Notes under the pieces: generated by a model
The model's database searches: none
What the model saw: only the letters and a program-made list of their open reading frames with translations
What the model was told of the DNA's origin: nothing
NCBI GenBank assembly: GCA_036426205.1
Contig: CM071570.1
Coordinates: 141,600,563-141,664,562, forward strand
Reading direction: 5' to 3'
Source: Ascaphus truei
Lineage: Eukaryota; Chordata; Amphibia; Anura; Ascaphidae
DNA length: 64,000 bases
In this document: in pieces, positions 32,767 to 43,640 of the stretch
Position numbering within the stretch: the first letter of the stretch is position 1
Layout of the letters: each line of letters opens with the position of its first letter
Translations under genes and position numbers: made by a program

Positions 32767-33229
32767 TTCCTTTTTCTTTCATCCAATAGGAAGTCACAAA
32801 CAATAGCATTGCACCTTCCTATTGGCCTGCAGGACCCACCTGAGATTTGGTGGCTATTTTCTTTCCTCTGGAGGATATTGTAAAACTGGTAACTTCACAG
32901 GTAAGTATATTGGGAACTGGGATGTCCTCAAAGCCCTGAGCAGTTCAGTTCCATAGGTTCCACCAGTTCTAATCGTGTAAAGAAAACAAATTAAAAAAAA
33001 AAAAAAACAACAGCAAGACCACCTGGGATTTCTGCTTTAAAATGATTAGTTGCAAGTTTATATTTATATATTGGTGTTACTGTTTGTTTTTAGAATCACA
33101 AGTGTCAGGTAGAATTTGCTTTAATTACCTCACAAAAAAAAAAAAAAGGTAACATTTTTAGAGAATACATTTTTATGCAAGGTACATTCTCGAAAAAAAC
33201 TATATATAAATTAACAGCAGCAGCCCTTT
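32767..33229. other. 3' flank of NDUFAF4
   Basis: Sequence downstream of the NDUFAF4 stop on the minus strand. It should hold the 3' untranslated region, but I could not identify a convincing polyadenylation signal outside the neighbouring repeat. A-rich runs occur at 32991-33009 and 33133-33147. Confidence 0.4.
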
Positions 33230-33529
33230 CTATTCTTCTGTTATTTGTTTTGTGTCCTTTGGTGGAATGATTTTTACATCAAAAGGGATAAAATATTGTA
33301 GCAGTGACTCGGAATCCTTCAGTTCTAGGTTGTACTCGCTGGCTACTTTCTCTGCAGTCCAGGTGTCCGGTGAATGCTTGTGATTGTTAAGGAGTGTCAG
33401 AGCCTCTAGTATGGAAATCTTTCCCATAGGAACATTCTCCACATCTACACTAGAAAAGGGCCCACTCTTCATGGTCAGTTGCGGACGTCTACACTCTTCC
33501 TTGGCAGATTGAACAACTTCATTTGTTAC
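33230..33529 (-). CDS. NDUFAF4: NDUFAF4 exon 3 (terminal coding exon)
   Basis: The acceptor reads CTCCACTTAG before GTAACAAATG. The exon begins in phase 0 with [19 protein letters not shown] and ends in KQITEE and a stop at 33230-33232. It encodes 99 residues, the most conserved half of the protein. Confidence 0.95.
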   Translation of the reverse strand, partial: VTNEVVQSAKEECRRPQLTMKSGPFSSVDVENVPMGKISILEALTLLNNHKHSPDTWTAEKVASEYNLELKDSESLLQYFIPFDVKIIPPKDTKQITEE

Positions 33530-36500
33530 CTAAGTGGAGAGTAGAAAAAAAAAAAAAATGAATGAGAAGCTGCAATAAGAACCAGGGGTATATTTAGCAA
33601 ACCTCCTGGCACCCCCGCCCCACAAAAGTTTTATCATTTGTTCCCCCCCAAATGGATAAAATACCACGTGTGAGCACATTCACATGACTCAGACAGGTCT
33701 GCATCCCTGCCTTTTACCATAGAGTGCAATGCTTCCATTGCAGCCAGGGATTCTGGGTAACGACATGCAAATGAGCAGTAAGTGTGTCATCTTTTACTTC
33801 ATGTCCATTTTACCATGGAGCCTACAAGCTTATGCCTGCTATAGATTTAGCTGCCTATGTTCAGATGTACAGATCCAAGAAGAAAAGCCGTATTAGGAAT
33901 TGGGAAAGATACAAAGAGCGGGGACCGAGAAAGTGATATGTGCAAGGAGAGGATAAATATGGAGCCCGCTGATTAATAATTTGTAGTGCACTGATGGTGG
34001 TCGAAACCTAGCCCAGCTTCATATTGCTAAGCCAGAATAACCAGCCTCACACTGATGAGACCCAAAAGATCGAAACAGCCGTTTGTGAGTAGGTTTACTA
34101 GCTATGCACTTCTTTAACCCAGACTGTGCTGAAAAGCTGTGTAATGCAGCAGGCATATGCTTTTAAGGGTTCATGTTAAAATGGACAAGAAGCAAAAGTT
34201 GACACTGGCTGCTCATTTGCAGGTCATTACTCTGAATCCCTGGCCGCAGTGGAAGCATTGTATACTAAGAGATAATAGCAAATGACGGAGTTGCAGACCA
34301 GTCTGAGACGTGAATGTGCTCACAAGTGGTATTTTTACTTGCTGTACACCATATGGCGAAGATTTTTGTCAAATGGATGTGTATTTTTCACTAAAAACAA
34401 TGCTGTTTTTAGACTTGTTGTTCATGTAGGATTCTTTTATTAACATCCTCCTTGATGCGTAAAACACAAAGTTTGTACACTTCCGCTTAATTGACAAAGA
34501 CTCAAAAAACAATGACCTTAAACACTAAAATGCAAGGAGGAGGCAGTCTTTTTAGAGACAAGGATATTGTACTCAGAAATAAACAGTGCTGTGTCCAAGT
34601 AACCCCTCAAACAATTTTCTGTAGTAATGATTGCATGGCTTAGGGGAGAAAGAACAAGCAAAGTGAATTTCTCTAGTTGCTTTGTTGAAAACAGCATGCC
34701 AAATGGGATTATTTTTAACCCAAAACAGCAAGGGATCCATTCAGTGAGGTACAAACTATGATTCAAGAAGCCCGTAGGAGAGCATACGATAATAGACCTC
34801 AAAGGGAGAACATTAAACCTCTACAATGAGAACACAACGTGTACAATGCGAACACAACCCAGGTGACAAATTGTGTTTCTTCAGTCAGGGTGGAGAATTA
34901 ATTGTTCATAAACACATACGACTATTTTTTTTTTTTTATATATATAATGACTGGACATTCAAGAGAAATAAAAATATTAAAGAAAACTGAACTCTGGTGC
35001 TTCCAATAGGTTACATATTGGTGGTAAACTCTTTTAAAGGTCAGATAAGCCCTGTAAAAGTCAGATTTAAAAATTGCCTAGGAAATGTTAGCGGAGACCT
35101 GGAAGTTTTTTTTATAGTTCTCTAACAGTTTGGCCTTTGTTTATTTAACAATATACAGTATATAGTGTATACTCTCTTCACCTTTTCCTAATTGGTTCTG
35201 CGACAGGAGGATTTACTCTTTGTGGCGTAATGGGAAGGAACAAGATAAACAATATTCCTTCTGCAACTAATCTTTAAAAAATGATTTGAAACATGTTTAC
35301 TCCATTTTGAAATCACCAAGTTTGAACCAGTTACACACACAGCTGCCACTATGTCTTGTTGGTCCTAAGCATCCAGTACAACTGCACCATCATACTTTTT
35401 TTTTATGCTTAGGTTTTTAAACTAAAAAAAAAAACACACATTAATAAATGTAAAAAAAAAAAAAAAAAATGGCACAATTTTGGTGATGTTCTCTATAGTA
35501 CATAAAGTTCAAACTATCATAAAAAGCACTGTAATTTAACATATTTCAATTCTCCTTAGATAACAGGAAGATAAAAACTACTGTACCAAGCAGTGTCTCC
35601 AACATTTATATAAAAAAAAGTATTGCTAAATAAATTCTGTATCAGAAGAAAATTTAATTTAAAAATGTTTCAAAAAAGATCACACTCCCTTCAAACATTC
35701 TCTCCTGCCTTTCCCAAATAGACCTTCTCAAAAGCAGTCAAACTTAAGATTGTAAACTCTTCGGGTCCACTCCTTTTCCTAATGTTACTTTTATCTCTGA
35801 CACGCTTATTCCCATTATGTGCTGTATTATGTGTAAGGAATCCACTCCTGGCTTTTACTATAGCCTTGCAGACATCTGCAGTTGCAAGCTTCCTCTGGCA
35901 ATCAATGGCACATGTGCTGTCTCTCATTGCAGCTTCTGCTCTGTGCCCTATCATTGGAGGAATGCTAACACACCCTCCTCCTGTGATTGGATCTCCGCCC
36001 TTTATACCCTGGGCGTTGGCACTGAAACAGTGCCGAGCATAATTCCTACTCTGGACGTTACAGTCTCTGCCACAAGCCGCTCTGGCTTGTATCCTGGTGT
36101 ACTAACTTCTCTAGTTCTTATCCCTAGTTCCTAGTTCCTGAGGCCGCCTGCTAGTTCCATGCGGGGGCCCGTTCCTGAGTTCTCTGCTGAAGCGTTGTTT
36201 CCTGTGGCCGCCTGCTAGTTCCATGCGGGGGCCCGTTCCTGACTTCTCTGCTGAAGCGTTGTTTTCTGAGGCCGCCTGCTAGTCCCATGCGGGGGCCCGT
36301 TCCTGACTTCTGTGCTGAAGCGTTGGTTTCCCGACGCTGCCCTGCGGTGTAATTCGGCCAGCCTGCTGTCTCCTCCTGCTGAGACCGGCGTCATGGGCCG
36401 AGGCCGCTCCTCACGAATAGGCCACTCCCGCGCCTAAGCTGAAGCGGGGAACTCCTGACTACCTGTTGCCGAACTCCTGCTTGAATAACGACGATGCTGC

Positions 36501-39500
36501 CTTCTCCAATCCTGACCCTGCTACGTACGACTACGAACTGCGCACTCCGGATCAGTCTGCGCGGACTAAGGTCGGTGATTATATAACCCCACCTCAGCCC
36601 CGCGGTCCGGTCCCGGTTTGTGGCGAGCACAATCGTAACATTATGTCACTGCTGTGAAGTGCCATCTACATGGATCTATTCTGTATAAAGAGATACATAC
36701 ATCATGGGAAGTGATGGATGGACAGCAGAAGCATGCAGCAACACAAAAGAAAAATGATTCTTGGTATGAGCGAACTTATTTTATTGATATTAACCCTATA
36801 TTGAAATATTTAAGACACTGTACTACTTCACATAAAAACATTCTGATTAGTTTTCATAATTGAGTTTAATCTGCCTTTCAGTAACAGTGCTAAAGTCACT
36901 AATGCTTTAGAGCAGCGGTTCCCAACCGGGAATTTGTGAGGTGTCCCAAAAGGGTTCACTAAAAAAATATATGTATTGGCGGATCACAGGCAGTATGATG
37001 GGCTGCACACATAGTAAGGCCCCAAACTGCACCTTAGCGTTGGTGGGATAGCTGTCAATTACAACGAGCTTCCAAAATCACTCCCCACAATGCTTTGCAT
37101 CCACAGCGCAAAGCATTGTGGGGCATGGCTTTGGAAGCTCCCGTTGTAATTGACAGCTGTATCACTGATATTGTCTCTACACACGGATTGGCCTTATTTA
37201 GCGTGTTGCCTCCATGAGCTCAGAACACTATATTTCATGGGATTAATCAAACTGTTTTGTTACCAATAGCTTTGAGTAGTCAATAAGATTAATTGGGGGT
37301 TTGCGGAACAAATATTTTCTAGCAGGGGTGCACCGTGTAAAAGAGGTTAGGAACCAATGCTCTAGAGCAAAAATACATAACTTTATTTTATGGGGGTTTC
37401 TTGCTCCAATTTTGCATTTTTCAGACTAACTGGGCATTTCCTGTTACAATCAAAGTGAACTAATCGCAATGGCTGGTATATTTTGCTGGTATACTTTTGA
37501 CATCGGACGCAAACACGTCAGCAAAGGTCACGAGAAACCGGAAGAGTTTGAAGGGGCATAGCGCGTAGGGACCCTGCTCTTGCAGAAGACGGCAGCGTTC
37601 CCGAGACGCGGTAACAACCGGCAGCCCCAGACGCGATAACATTGAGGAGGACACTTGGATACTATGAGGTGACGACCACATAAAGACAGTACTAACGTGG
37701 TATACTTTGTGGATATGCACTTTCATGGAACAGTGTCCTTTAATGCGGAGACGTCATACCTCTGATGCTGCACTATTCATTTCTTATTTGTAAGTAAGAA
37801 TAGGGACTTAGTGGCCCAAAATATATTTTACTTAATTTAAGAGATCTGTGTTTTGTCTTTTTTGTATCTTGCATATGTTTGGAGGTTCCCTGGCAGAACC
37901 TTGAGGGGCTGAGGAACCCAGCCCTTTGAAGACATCAACACACAGACTCTCTACACTTCAAATTATCTGGACTTTTGGTAGAAGCACTGGTAATCTGTTT
38001 ACATGTTCAATTACTTTAAAATGTAGGCAATTTAATCAAATCAGACCAGTATTTTTAATTACTTTGTATTTTTAAAGCTTCTTATGGCTCCATAGTAACC
38101 ACATGCTTTGTGTTTTTACAATATGTACTTAATATTTTGTAATAAAACTGTAAACTGTTATATACAGGCAAATGTGTTGATCCACACTGTTTCCTTTTAT
38201 TTTGTTTGACCAACAATTACAGTGTAATTTGTTTTAACAGAGAACAGGGAAGAACAATAATTACCAGATACATATTAAACAGTCCCAAAGAAAATAAAAA
38301 CCAAGTCATATTTACACAGGAAGCAAATAACAATATGGAGACCTTATAGATGTGACTTTTTCGCACATGTATATAGCAGATACTGTTTACCTGAGCTGGT
38401 GGATCAGATGAGGCAACGTAAACTTCTTGCAGCCGTGACAGAAGTATATTATCTTTTCTGTTCATTTTATCCTGAATCTCTGCATTACCTAACAAAAAAA
38501 AAAAAAAAAAAAAAAAATCAGTTATGCTTTTATTTCTACACTACTTGAAGTATAATGAGATGACAGACAACTTCTTTCTTTTCTGAATCTTATACAAAAA
38601 TCACTTTTCGTGCATGTGCAGACCCGCTAGCGCTTGCGCTTGCGGCGGTTCTTACATATATAGATATATGTAAGTCCCTGCTCACGCTGTGCGCGCTCGT
38701 GTGCGGGCATACACGCTCACCCGCGCTCAGGTAAACAAAACAAAAAAATCTAACTTTTCTGCGCGCTCAACTACCCGCAATGCCCCATCCCCCGCACGTG
38801 TAAATGCAGGACGCTCGGCGCCAGCGGGGACTCAGCCTAATATATATCAACTGGAACTACGATAATGTTTGTATGGTCTGGTGCATGTCCCATAAAAACA
38901 ACAAAGCTAGATGATCCCAACAAGAAATCATGAGGCAGCACTCAGTAGTCATATACAAAATAAACTGTATTGGAAATAGATGGCAAACAAAATCCAAAGT
39001 TTCGGTCCAGAGAGGACCTTATCAGGGACTGCACCCGAGTTCTGCCTCGTGATTTCTTTTTGGGATGAGAGTGAGAGAGAGTGTGAGAGAGAGTGAGAGA
39101 GTGTGTGTGATATTACTTGTGAGCACATTCACATGTCTTAGACAGGTCTGCAACCCTGATTTTCGCCTTTACCCACTGCAGCAAGGGATTCCGGGAAATT
39201 ACATGCAAATGAGCACACAGTGCCACCTTTTGTCTTAAATCCATTATTACATGGAACATACATACATACATACATACACACACATTCGTGTGAAAAAGAA
39301 AGTACACCCTCTTTGAATTCCATGGTTTTACGTATCAGGACATAATAACAATCATCTGTTCCTTAGCAGGTCTTACAAGGAGGTAAATTACCTAAAAAAA
39401 GACAGCTCTTCAATGTAGGCTTAATTTGTTTCCATGTAGTGTGACAATTTTGGGAAGGTGGTAACTTAACCCACATTAAATGGTGGGAGTAAGCATATTA

Positions 39501-40780
39501 ATCACTAAAAGTGTCAAATGCTTTACAGGTAGGGTGACCATATATCCCAGTTTTTGGCTCTTTGTCCCGGGTCCTGACTTTTCTGCACACTATCCTGGTT
39601 TTTCTGTGCGCTGGCCACACATGCGCGATTGGTGCTTGCCGGCTGCGCATGCCGGACCGGCAAGCTCTGATCACGCATGCACACAAGCAGTGGGCAAGTG
39701 TCAATCAAGCATGTATGACCAGCAAACACCGAATGCACATAAGCGACCAGCAAACACCGATCATGCATGTGCATAAGCGACCAGCAAACTCTGATCACGC
39801 ACTTGCATAAGAGGCCGGCAAATGCTATACACGCATGACTTCGCGCAGTCTGCGCTCGTATCTGTGCATGCGCCACATTTATCCCAGTTTTTGCCAGGAC
39901 AAATATGCTCATCCTACTTATATGTCGATGCCTTTTAACTCTTTGAGTGGCAATGGGGCCGCGTCACCAGGTTGCCAAGGCCCCTGCGACATCGCGATCA
40001 CAAGACCACTCCAGTATATGATCCCATGATCGAGGCGCCCAGAGCCTGTGCTGTCGTGCAGTGCTGACTGACCTGTTAGTCATCGGTCTAGGACAGGGGT
40101 CGGCAACCTGCGGCTCTTTCAGCACCTACATGCGGATCGCCTCCACCCGCAGGTTGCCGCTCCCCAAATGTTGCCTCTCTCCCCGATTGTGCTGCTCTAG
40201 GCTGCAGGGAAAAGGGGGGGGGGGGGGGCGGCACGCGTGTCTGGCGCTGGTCGGCCCTCTTGTTGCTGCCCGGCATATCCCCAGCTGCTGGCCCGCCTCC
40301 TACACTGTCCCACACCGCGTCTCTCTGATGCTTGCATGTACCGGAAGTGCCGACGTCACAACGAGGCCCAGCGTGGAACAGTGTAGGAGGCAGGTCAGTA
40401 GCTGAGTAGATGCCTGTTGTGATTTAATCTGAAACATGAAGATTATATAAAGTTTTACTTCGGTGTGTTCAAAATATCCTCCTGCTGAAATACATAACGA
40501 AAGACACAAAAAGTATCGATTTCATAATCGATAACGCGTCATCAGGAAACATTTTATTATTTTGGAGCATAATTGTTCCTCTGATCTCAAGCACTTTATA
40601 AACCCCTTTTTCTAACTATGCTCTTGATGAGGTCATTATTCCGTCACCAATTCCAAACAATATTTATTAGATTATCACATCATTCTAAAATGTAGTTATC
40701 TACTGTGGCAGACCTATAATTGGTCACATTTTCATAAAAAAAAAGTGTGGTTTTTTTTCCTGCAATATGTAATAAAAAAT

Positions 40781-40837
<57 letters not shown>

Positions 40838-41461
40838 GTGACCTCTAAACACATGGACAGAATCATTCATTTCTGATCTAGTTTCACAACCTGTAAAAAA
40901 AATGCAGAAGACTCCAAGTCCCAGCATGCAATTTTCCTGCAGGACCAAGTGTTTCCGGAAACAAATACGTTGCATTTCTGCATCAACTATGATGAATAAA
41001 AGGCAGCAGCACTGTATTTAGTCCGTTAAAGGCCGCGCTTCCTCAGTTGTAAAGTCACCATAAATCCCTTCCTTACTTCTTTGATGCCCCCAGATGAGCA
41101 GTTTAAAAAAAAAAAAAAAAACCCTGCAATGAAGCATGTCCTTCACCTGCCGCTATGTAGCTGTGAAGGACACGCCAATATCCTGTTAATCAGACCTGAC
41201 CTCATCTTGTGTGGCTGTATAAGCAGTTACTGCGTGCAGATAGCTTGCACGATCCGACACCATGGCCCAGCAATGCCACAGTTATCAGAGACCGCCGGCG
41301 GCGGCCACGCACCGCGCTCACTCACTGGCTCTCATCGCTTGCAGAGCTTCCTCGGTGGGTGGGTGCAGAGGCGCGGCTGCTGGCTTTTCTTTGCCGATGA
41401 CCCGGTGAGCCCGGTTTTCTAGGTTAAAGTTCCTGAAGACGCGGGTAAACTTGCCCCCCAT
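33230..41461 (-). CDS. NDUFAF4: NDUFAF4, mitochondrial complex I assembly factor 4 (three exons)
   Basis: The protein helps to assemble NADH:ubiquinone oxidoreductase at the inner mitochondrial membrane, together with NDUFAF3 in known vertebrates. Coding exons are 41461-41326, 38488-38391 and 33529-33230; they total 177 residues plus a stop, close to the 175 of the human protein. The start reads [20 protein letters not shown], where FNLENRA is the conserved N-terminal signature; Gly2 with Thr6 fits an N-myristoylation site. The third exon carries [27 protein letters not shown] and [11 protein letters not shown], strongly conserved in the family. All splice sites are GT-AG and phases agree (1, then 0). 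No internal stop or frameshift is seen, so the gene is probably functional. Both introns are filled with repeats. Identification is from remembered family features, not a search. Confidence 0.95.
33660..34335 (+). repeat. Inverted-repeat unit with a canonical hammerhead motif (NDUFAF4 intron 2)
   Basis: The left arm at about 33667-33830 (GTGAGCACATTCACATGACT, GACAGGTCTGCA, ATGCAAATGAGCAG) returns in reverse complement at about 34170-34335. The 340-bp centre holds a hammerhead motif at 34046-34089. A related single arm occurs at 39115-39260. There is no coding capacity. It lies antisense to the host gene in intron 2. Confidence 0.75.
34046..34089 (+). ncRNA. Type I hammerhead ribozyme candidate, canonical core
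   Basis: Stem I CTCACA (34046-34051) pairs in all six positions with TGTGAG (34084-34089). The core is CTGATGA (34052-34058) with no extra base. Stem II is GACC/GATC (34059-34071; one A.C mismatch) closed by CAAAA, followed by GAA. Stem III is AC/GT closed by AGCC, and T at 34083 is the expected cleavage-site base. All invariant core positions are present. This is the best-formed example in the window. Cleavage has not been shown. Confidence 0.7.
34336..35739. other. Intron 2 sequence, nothing recognised
   Basis: AT-rich intronic DNA with poly(A/T) runs (for example at 34926-34939 and 35452-35470). Short open frames have no motif. Confidence 0.5.
35740..36700 (+). mobile_element. L2/CR1-like LINE 3' tail split by a solo LTR
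   Basis: Positions 35745-35826 (GATTGTAAACTCTTCGGG, CTTATTCCCATTATG) and 36646-36700 (CACTGCTGTGAAGTGCCATC, AAAGAGATACATACA) match the tail of the LINE at 25000-25190 in order. The solo LTR 35832-36640 lies between them. It is a tail-only, 5'-truncated copy. Confidence 0.7.
35832..36640 (+). mobile_element. Solo LTR (family 1), 809 bp
   Basis: It starts TGTAAGGAATCC and ends CACAATCGTAACA, flanked by an exact 5-bp duplication TTATG (35827-35831 and 36641-36645). Positions 36140-36330 contain three tandem units of 64 bp (GGCCGCCTGCTAGTTCCATG and so on). The end matches the starts of the units at 25292 and 52037 in reverse complement, so all three belong to one LTR family. Confidence 0.8.
36913..37359. 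mobile_element. hAT-type MITE, 447 bp
   Basis: Terminal inverted repeats CAGCGGTTCCCAACC and GGTTAGGAACCAATG, flanked by 8-bp duplications CTTTAGAG (36905-36912) and CTCTAGAG (37360-37367) with one mismatch. The TIR sequence and 8-bp duplication fit the hAT (Charlie-like) superfamily. An internal near-perfect palindrome, about 37047-37165, has arms of about 53 bp. It is non-autonomous and lies in NDUFAF4 intron 2. Confidence 0.8.
37368..38390. other. Intron 2 sequence, nothing recognised
   Basis: Ordinary intronic DNA. A short segment at 37490-37740 is GC-richer and has a minus-strand open frame without motifs. Confidence 0.5.
38391..38488 (-). CDS. NDUFAF4: NDUFAF4 exon 2
   Basis: 98 bp. 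The acceptor is a long T-run followed by GTTAG; the donor is CAG/GTAAAC. It encodes [20 protein letters not shown] and [12 protein letters not shown], matching the family's middle segment (RKD, then LL, then DVYVxSxDP in relatives). A serine codon is split with exon 1 (A from exon 1, GT from exon 2). Confidence 0.93.
38918..39063 (-). mobile_element. Short ribozyme-bearing inverted-repeat unit (NDUFAF4 intron 1)
   Basis: Arms CAAGAAATCATGAGGCAG (from about 38930) and its complement CTGCCTCGTGATTTCTTT (to about 39058) enclose a hammerhead-like motif on the minus strand. The layout matches the unit at 29131-29374. The ribozyme strand is the same as the host gene's strand, so the motif would be present in the pre-mRNA intron. 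Confidence 0.6.
38991..39030 (-). ncRNA. Hammerhead-ribozyme-like motif
   Basis: Minus strand: stem I AGTCC pairs with GGATT over five positions (one G-U). The core is CTGATAA, stem II GGTCC/GGACC with loop TCTCT or similar, GAA, then ACTT and T. C3 faces A8, so the C3-G8 pair is lost, and stem III is decayed. It has no extra A before stem II. Confidence 0.5.
39236..39290. repeat. (CATA)n/(CA)n microsatellite
   Basis: ACATACATACATACATACAC-type repeats next to an arm related to 33667-33830. Confidence 0.85.
39530..39918. mobile_element. MITE-like unit with minisatellite core
   Basis: The ends TAGGGTGACCATATATCCC and GGACAAATATGCTCATCCTA are imperfect inverted repeats, each with CCCAGTTTTTG-like sequence next to it. 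The core contains degenerate units of about 30-40 bp with ACGCATGC and AAGCGACCAGCAAAC. No target duplication could be fixed. Class uncertain. Confidence 0.5.
40094..40170. mobile_element. Truncated hAT-type end
   Basis: CAGGGGTCGGCAACCTGCGG is a typical hAT terminal sequence. A short inverted copy (CCGCAGGTTGCCG) follows at about 40147. The other end of the element is not seen. Confidence 0.5.
40782..40834. repeat. (CA)n microsatellite
   Basis: A pure run of about 26 CA units in NDUFAF4 intron 1. Confidence 0.95.
41326..41461 (-). CDS. NDUFAF4: NDUFAF4 exon 1 (start codon)
   Basis: 136 bp from the ATG to a donor reading GCCA/GTGAGT. It encodes 45 residues plus one base. The start is supported by the MG N-terminus and the RNFNLENRA signature at residues 10-18. 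The surrounding DNA is GC-rich, as expected of a housekeeping promoter. Confidence 0.93.
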
Positions 41462-42497
41462 GTCTGATCACTGCATGCTCTCACGCGCCCGCTGCAGCAG
41501 CGTTCTATAGGCCGGGATTCTAGATCGCAAGCACAGTGCGCTCCGGAACTCTCGGGTACATCGGTGTAGGACAGTGGCAGCACTACTGTCTGACGGGGAA
41601 CTCTTGACATTGCTTTCCCATTGGCTGATTAGGTTCGGAACCCCTGGGCTTGTGCTATGATTGGTTAAGCGATGATTGTTATGGTTGGTTCCACATTTAT
41701 TGTCTCAATTTATATTAAAGCAACTTTCTATGGAAGGATTGCATTCATTGCACTGATACAATACCTGCAGCTCTTGGTTTGCACTGAGATTAGGGAATTA
41801 TTTACTAGATTATTATTAGAGAGAGCTGCAATATGATACATTTTGAGTTTAAAGTAAGCAAATAATCCACCATAAACCAGGAAGGTTGGTCAATATGGTC
41901 TGTGTAACACTTTCTATCAAAGACACAAGTTAAAGTTACCAGTTCTTGTGGGCTGCAGTCCGGTACACATTTTCTGGTTGTGTTGTAACAATAAACAAAG
42001 TGAAACATATCGTTTGACTCTTGAGCATTATTTTTTTTAATATAATCATTTAATAATAATAATCCCGTCAATTTTCAAAAAATACAGGAACATGGAACAT
42101 AATATACAGGAACATGATGAAGGCTGTAATGGTCTCACTATGTAGAAAATATACCTTAATGATTTTTTTTCCGGACATTTTGGATTCGCCCGGAGACTTT
42201 ATTCCTTGCTCTTGTACTGACGAATAGCTGTTTGTCCTTATCCTTAAAGCACCTGGTAGTCTCTTTTTTTTTTTAACCAGTGTGCAAAACCTACTTTCTC
42301 TTTTCTGCAAAATATACTGTAACATGTTCTATGATAAAATATATTTATAGCATATAAAATAATGGAAACCGAACATTTTCTGAATGCTGTTGACAGGAAT
42401 CACATAAATGAACAATATATTGTGATGTACTGTATTAAAGCCCTGTACACAATTGTCAATTGCCATTCTCGTATACCATTGTTACTGTACATTATAG
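41462..42497. other. NDUFAF4 upstream region
   Basis: The first 150 bp above the start codon are GC-rich with several CpG and should hold the 5' untranslated region and promoter. I see no TATA box at a convincing place. The rest is AT-rich with no gene. In human the next gene in this direction is KLHL32; none of its exons is recognised here. Confidence 0.5.
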
Positions 42498-42802
42498 GCT
42501 AAGGCCTCGGACATGGTCAAAAAGACCATGCTGAGCCGCAATGAGGGGAAACATAATCCCAAAGCGCGGCTTTAGATGCGCTTCCGCAGGCGTGTGGAAA
42601 TGCAGGAGACAGGCAAGTTTGCCGCTGAGGGAAGCGCAGGGCCGGTCACATGACTGCCAGAAGCCAATGGCAGTCCGTGACGTCGGTGCCGTGATGTGGC
42701 GCCCTAGCCCCGCCTCCCGCCCGGCTCCCACCCGGCACACAAGCGCGCTCGCTGACACCGCTGCCCAGCGCTCTTCATATCACCATGTCCCAGGCCTAAG
42801 GG
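42498..42802. mobile_element. GC-rich MITE, first of a pair
   Basis: The ends TAAGGCCTCGGACATGG and CCATGTCCCAGGCCTTA-like sequence are inverted repeats. The body is GC-rich and CpG-rich, with repeated GCGC motifs. No coding capacity. Confidence 0.6.
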
Positions 42803-42807
42803 ACAGG

Positions 42808-43140
42808 CCAAAGGCCTGGGACATAGTGCCTAAAACAGTGCGGAGGCGCCCTGAGGCTCAGGGAAAGCGGTGCTTTCCCTGGCCTTACACAGCGCGCCGT
42901 CCGTGGGCATGTCGGGGGCGGGCCAGTGACGTCACGGAGCTGGTTCGCCCTCATTGGGCGAACCGCTCACGTGACCGGCCCTGCGCTCCGGCGAGCGCCA
43001 AATCTGAAGACACGTGAGACACACGCTTCCGCAAGCGTGCGCGAGCCCCTGCTAAAGCCGCTCTCATTGCGGCTGCAGGGGCTCAGTGCCGAGCAGCAGC
43101 ACGCCTCAGCACGGGCTGACCATGCCCGAGGCCTTAGGCT
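42808..43140. mobile_element. GC-rich MITE, second of a pair
   Basis: The ends AAGGCCTGGGACATAGTG and ACCATGCCCGAGGCCTTAGG are inverted repeats related to those of the unit at 42498-42802. The body differs in detail. The two units are only a few bases apart. A third similar GC-rich segment may start at about 43137. Confidence 0.6.
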
Positions 43141-43275
43141 GAATCCACGCTGCCGCTGAGCCCGCTCATGCGTGGAGAGCGGTGATGTCAACAGCTCTCC
43201 AAGCATGAGCGATAGCTGTCCTGCAACATTTTTAGAGCAGGAGTGGGGGGGGGGGGGGGCTATTAGAGGGGGGGG

Positions 43276-43640
43276 GGTGTCATTGGCTGAATTTATTTAT
43301 TTATAAAATATTTTACCAGGAAGTAATACATTGAGAGTTACCTCTCGTTTTCAAGTATGTCCTGGGCACAAAGTAAAACAAATAATACATGGTTACAAGT
43401 ACAGTTACATAAATGAACAAGGTATACATTATATACAAGACATTGCGTGCACAGTTAAAGAAAATATATATCATGAGCGTATGAAACAGTTAAAGACCAG
43501 ATTAAAGTGTGAGACAGCCTTAGATTTGAAAGAACTTAAGCTGGTGGTGGATATGAGAGTCTCTGGTAGGTTGTTCCAGTTTTGGGGTGCACGGAAGGAG
43601 AAGGAGGAACGTCCGGATACTTTGTTGAGCCCCCCCCTTC
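43276..43640 (-). mobile_element. L2/CR1-like LINE, 3' end
   Basis: The minus strand encodes the last residues of a LINE protein, SFRAPQNWNNLPETLIST and FKSKAVSHFNLVFN, then a stop. The 3' untranslated region ends with ATTACTTCCTGGTAAAATAT and TTATAAATAAATAAATT. The same tail occurs at 51002-51067. This family differs from the LINE at 18.7-25.2 kb. Confidence 0.8.

Noticed and set aside
40505..40560. A further hammerhead motif (CTGATGA on the minus strand near 40540)
   Set aside because: The bases between CTGATGA and GAAA do not form a stem II, and stem I does not pair. Only the core word matches.
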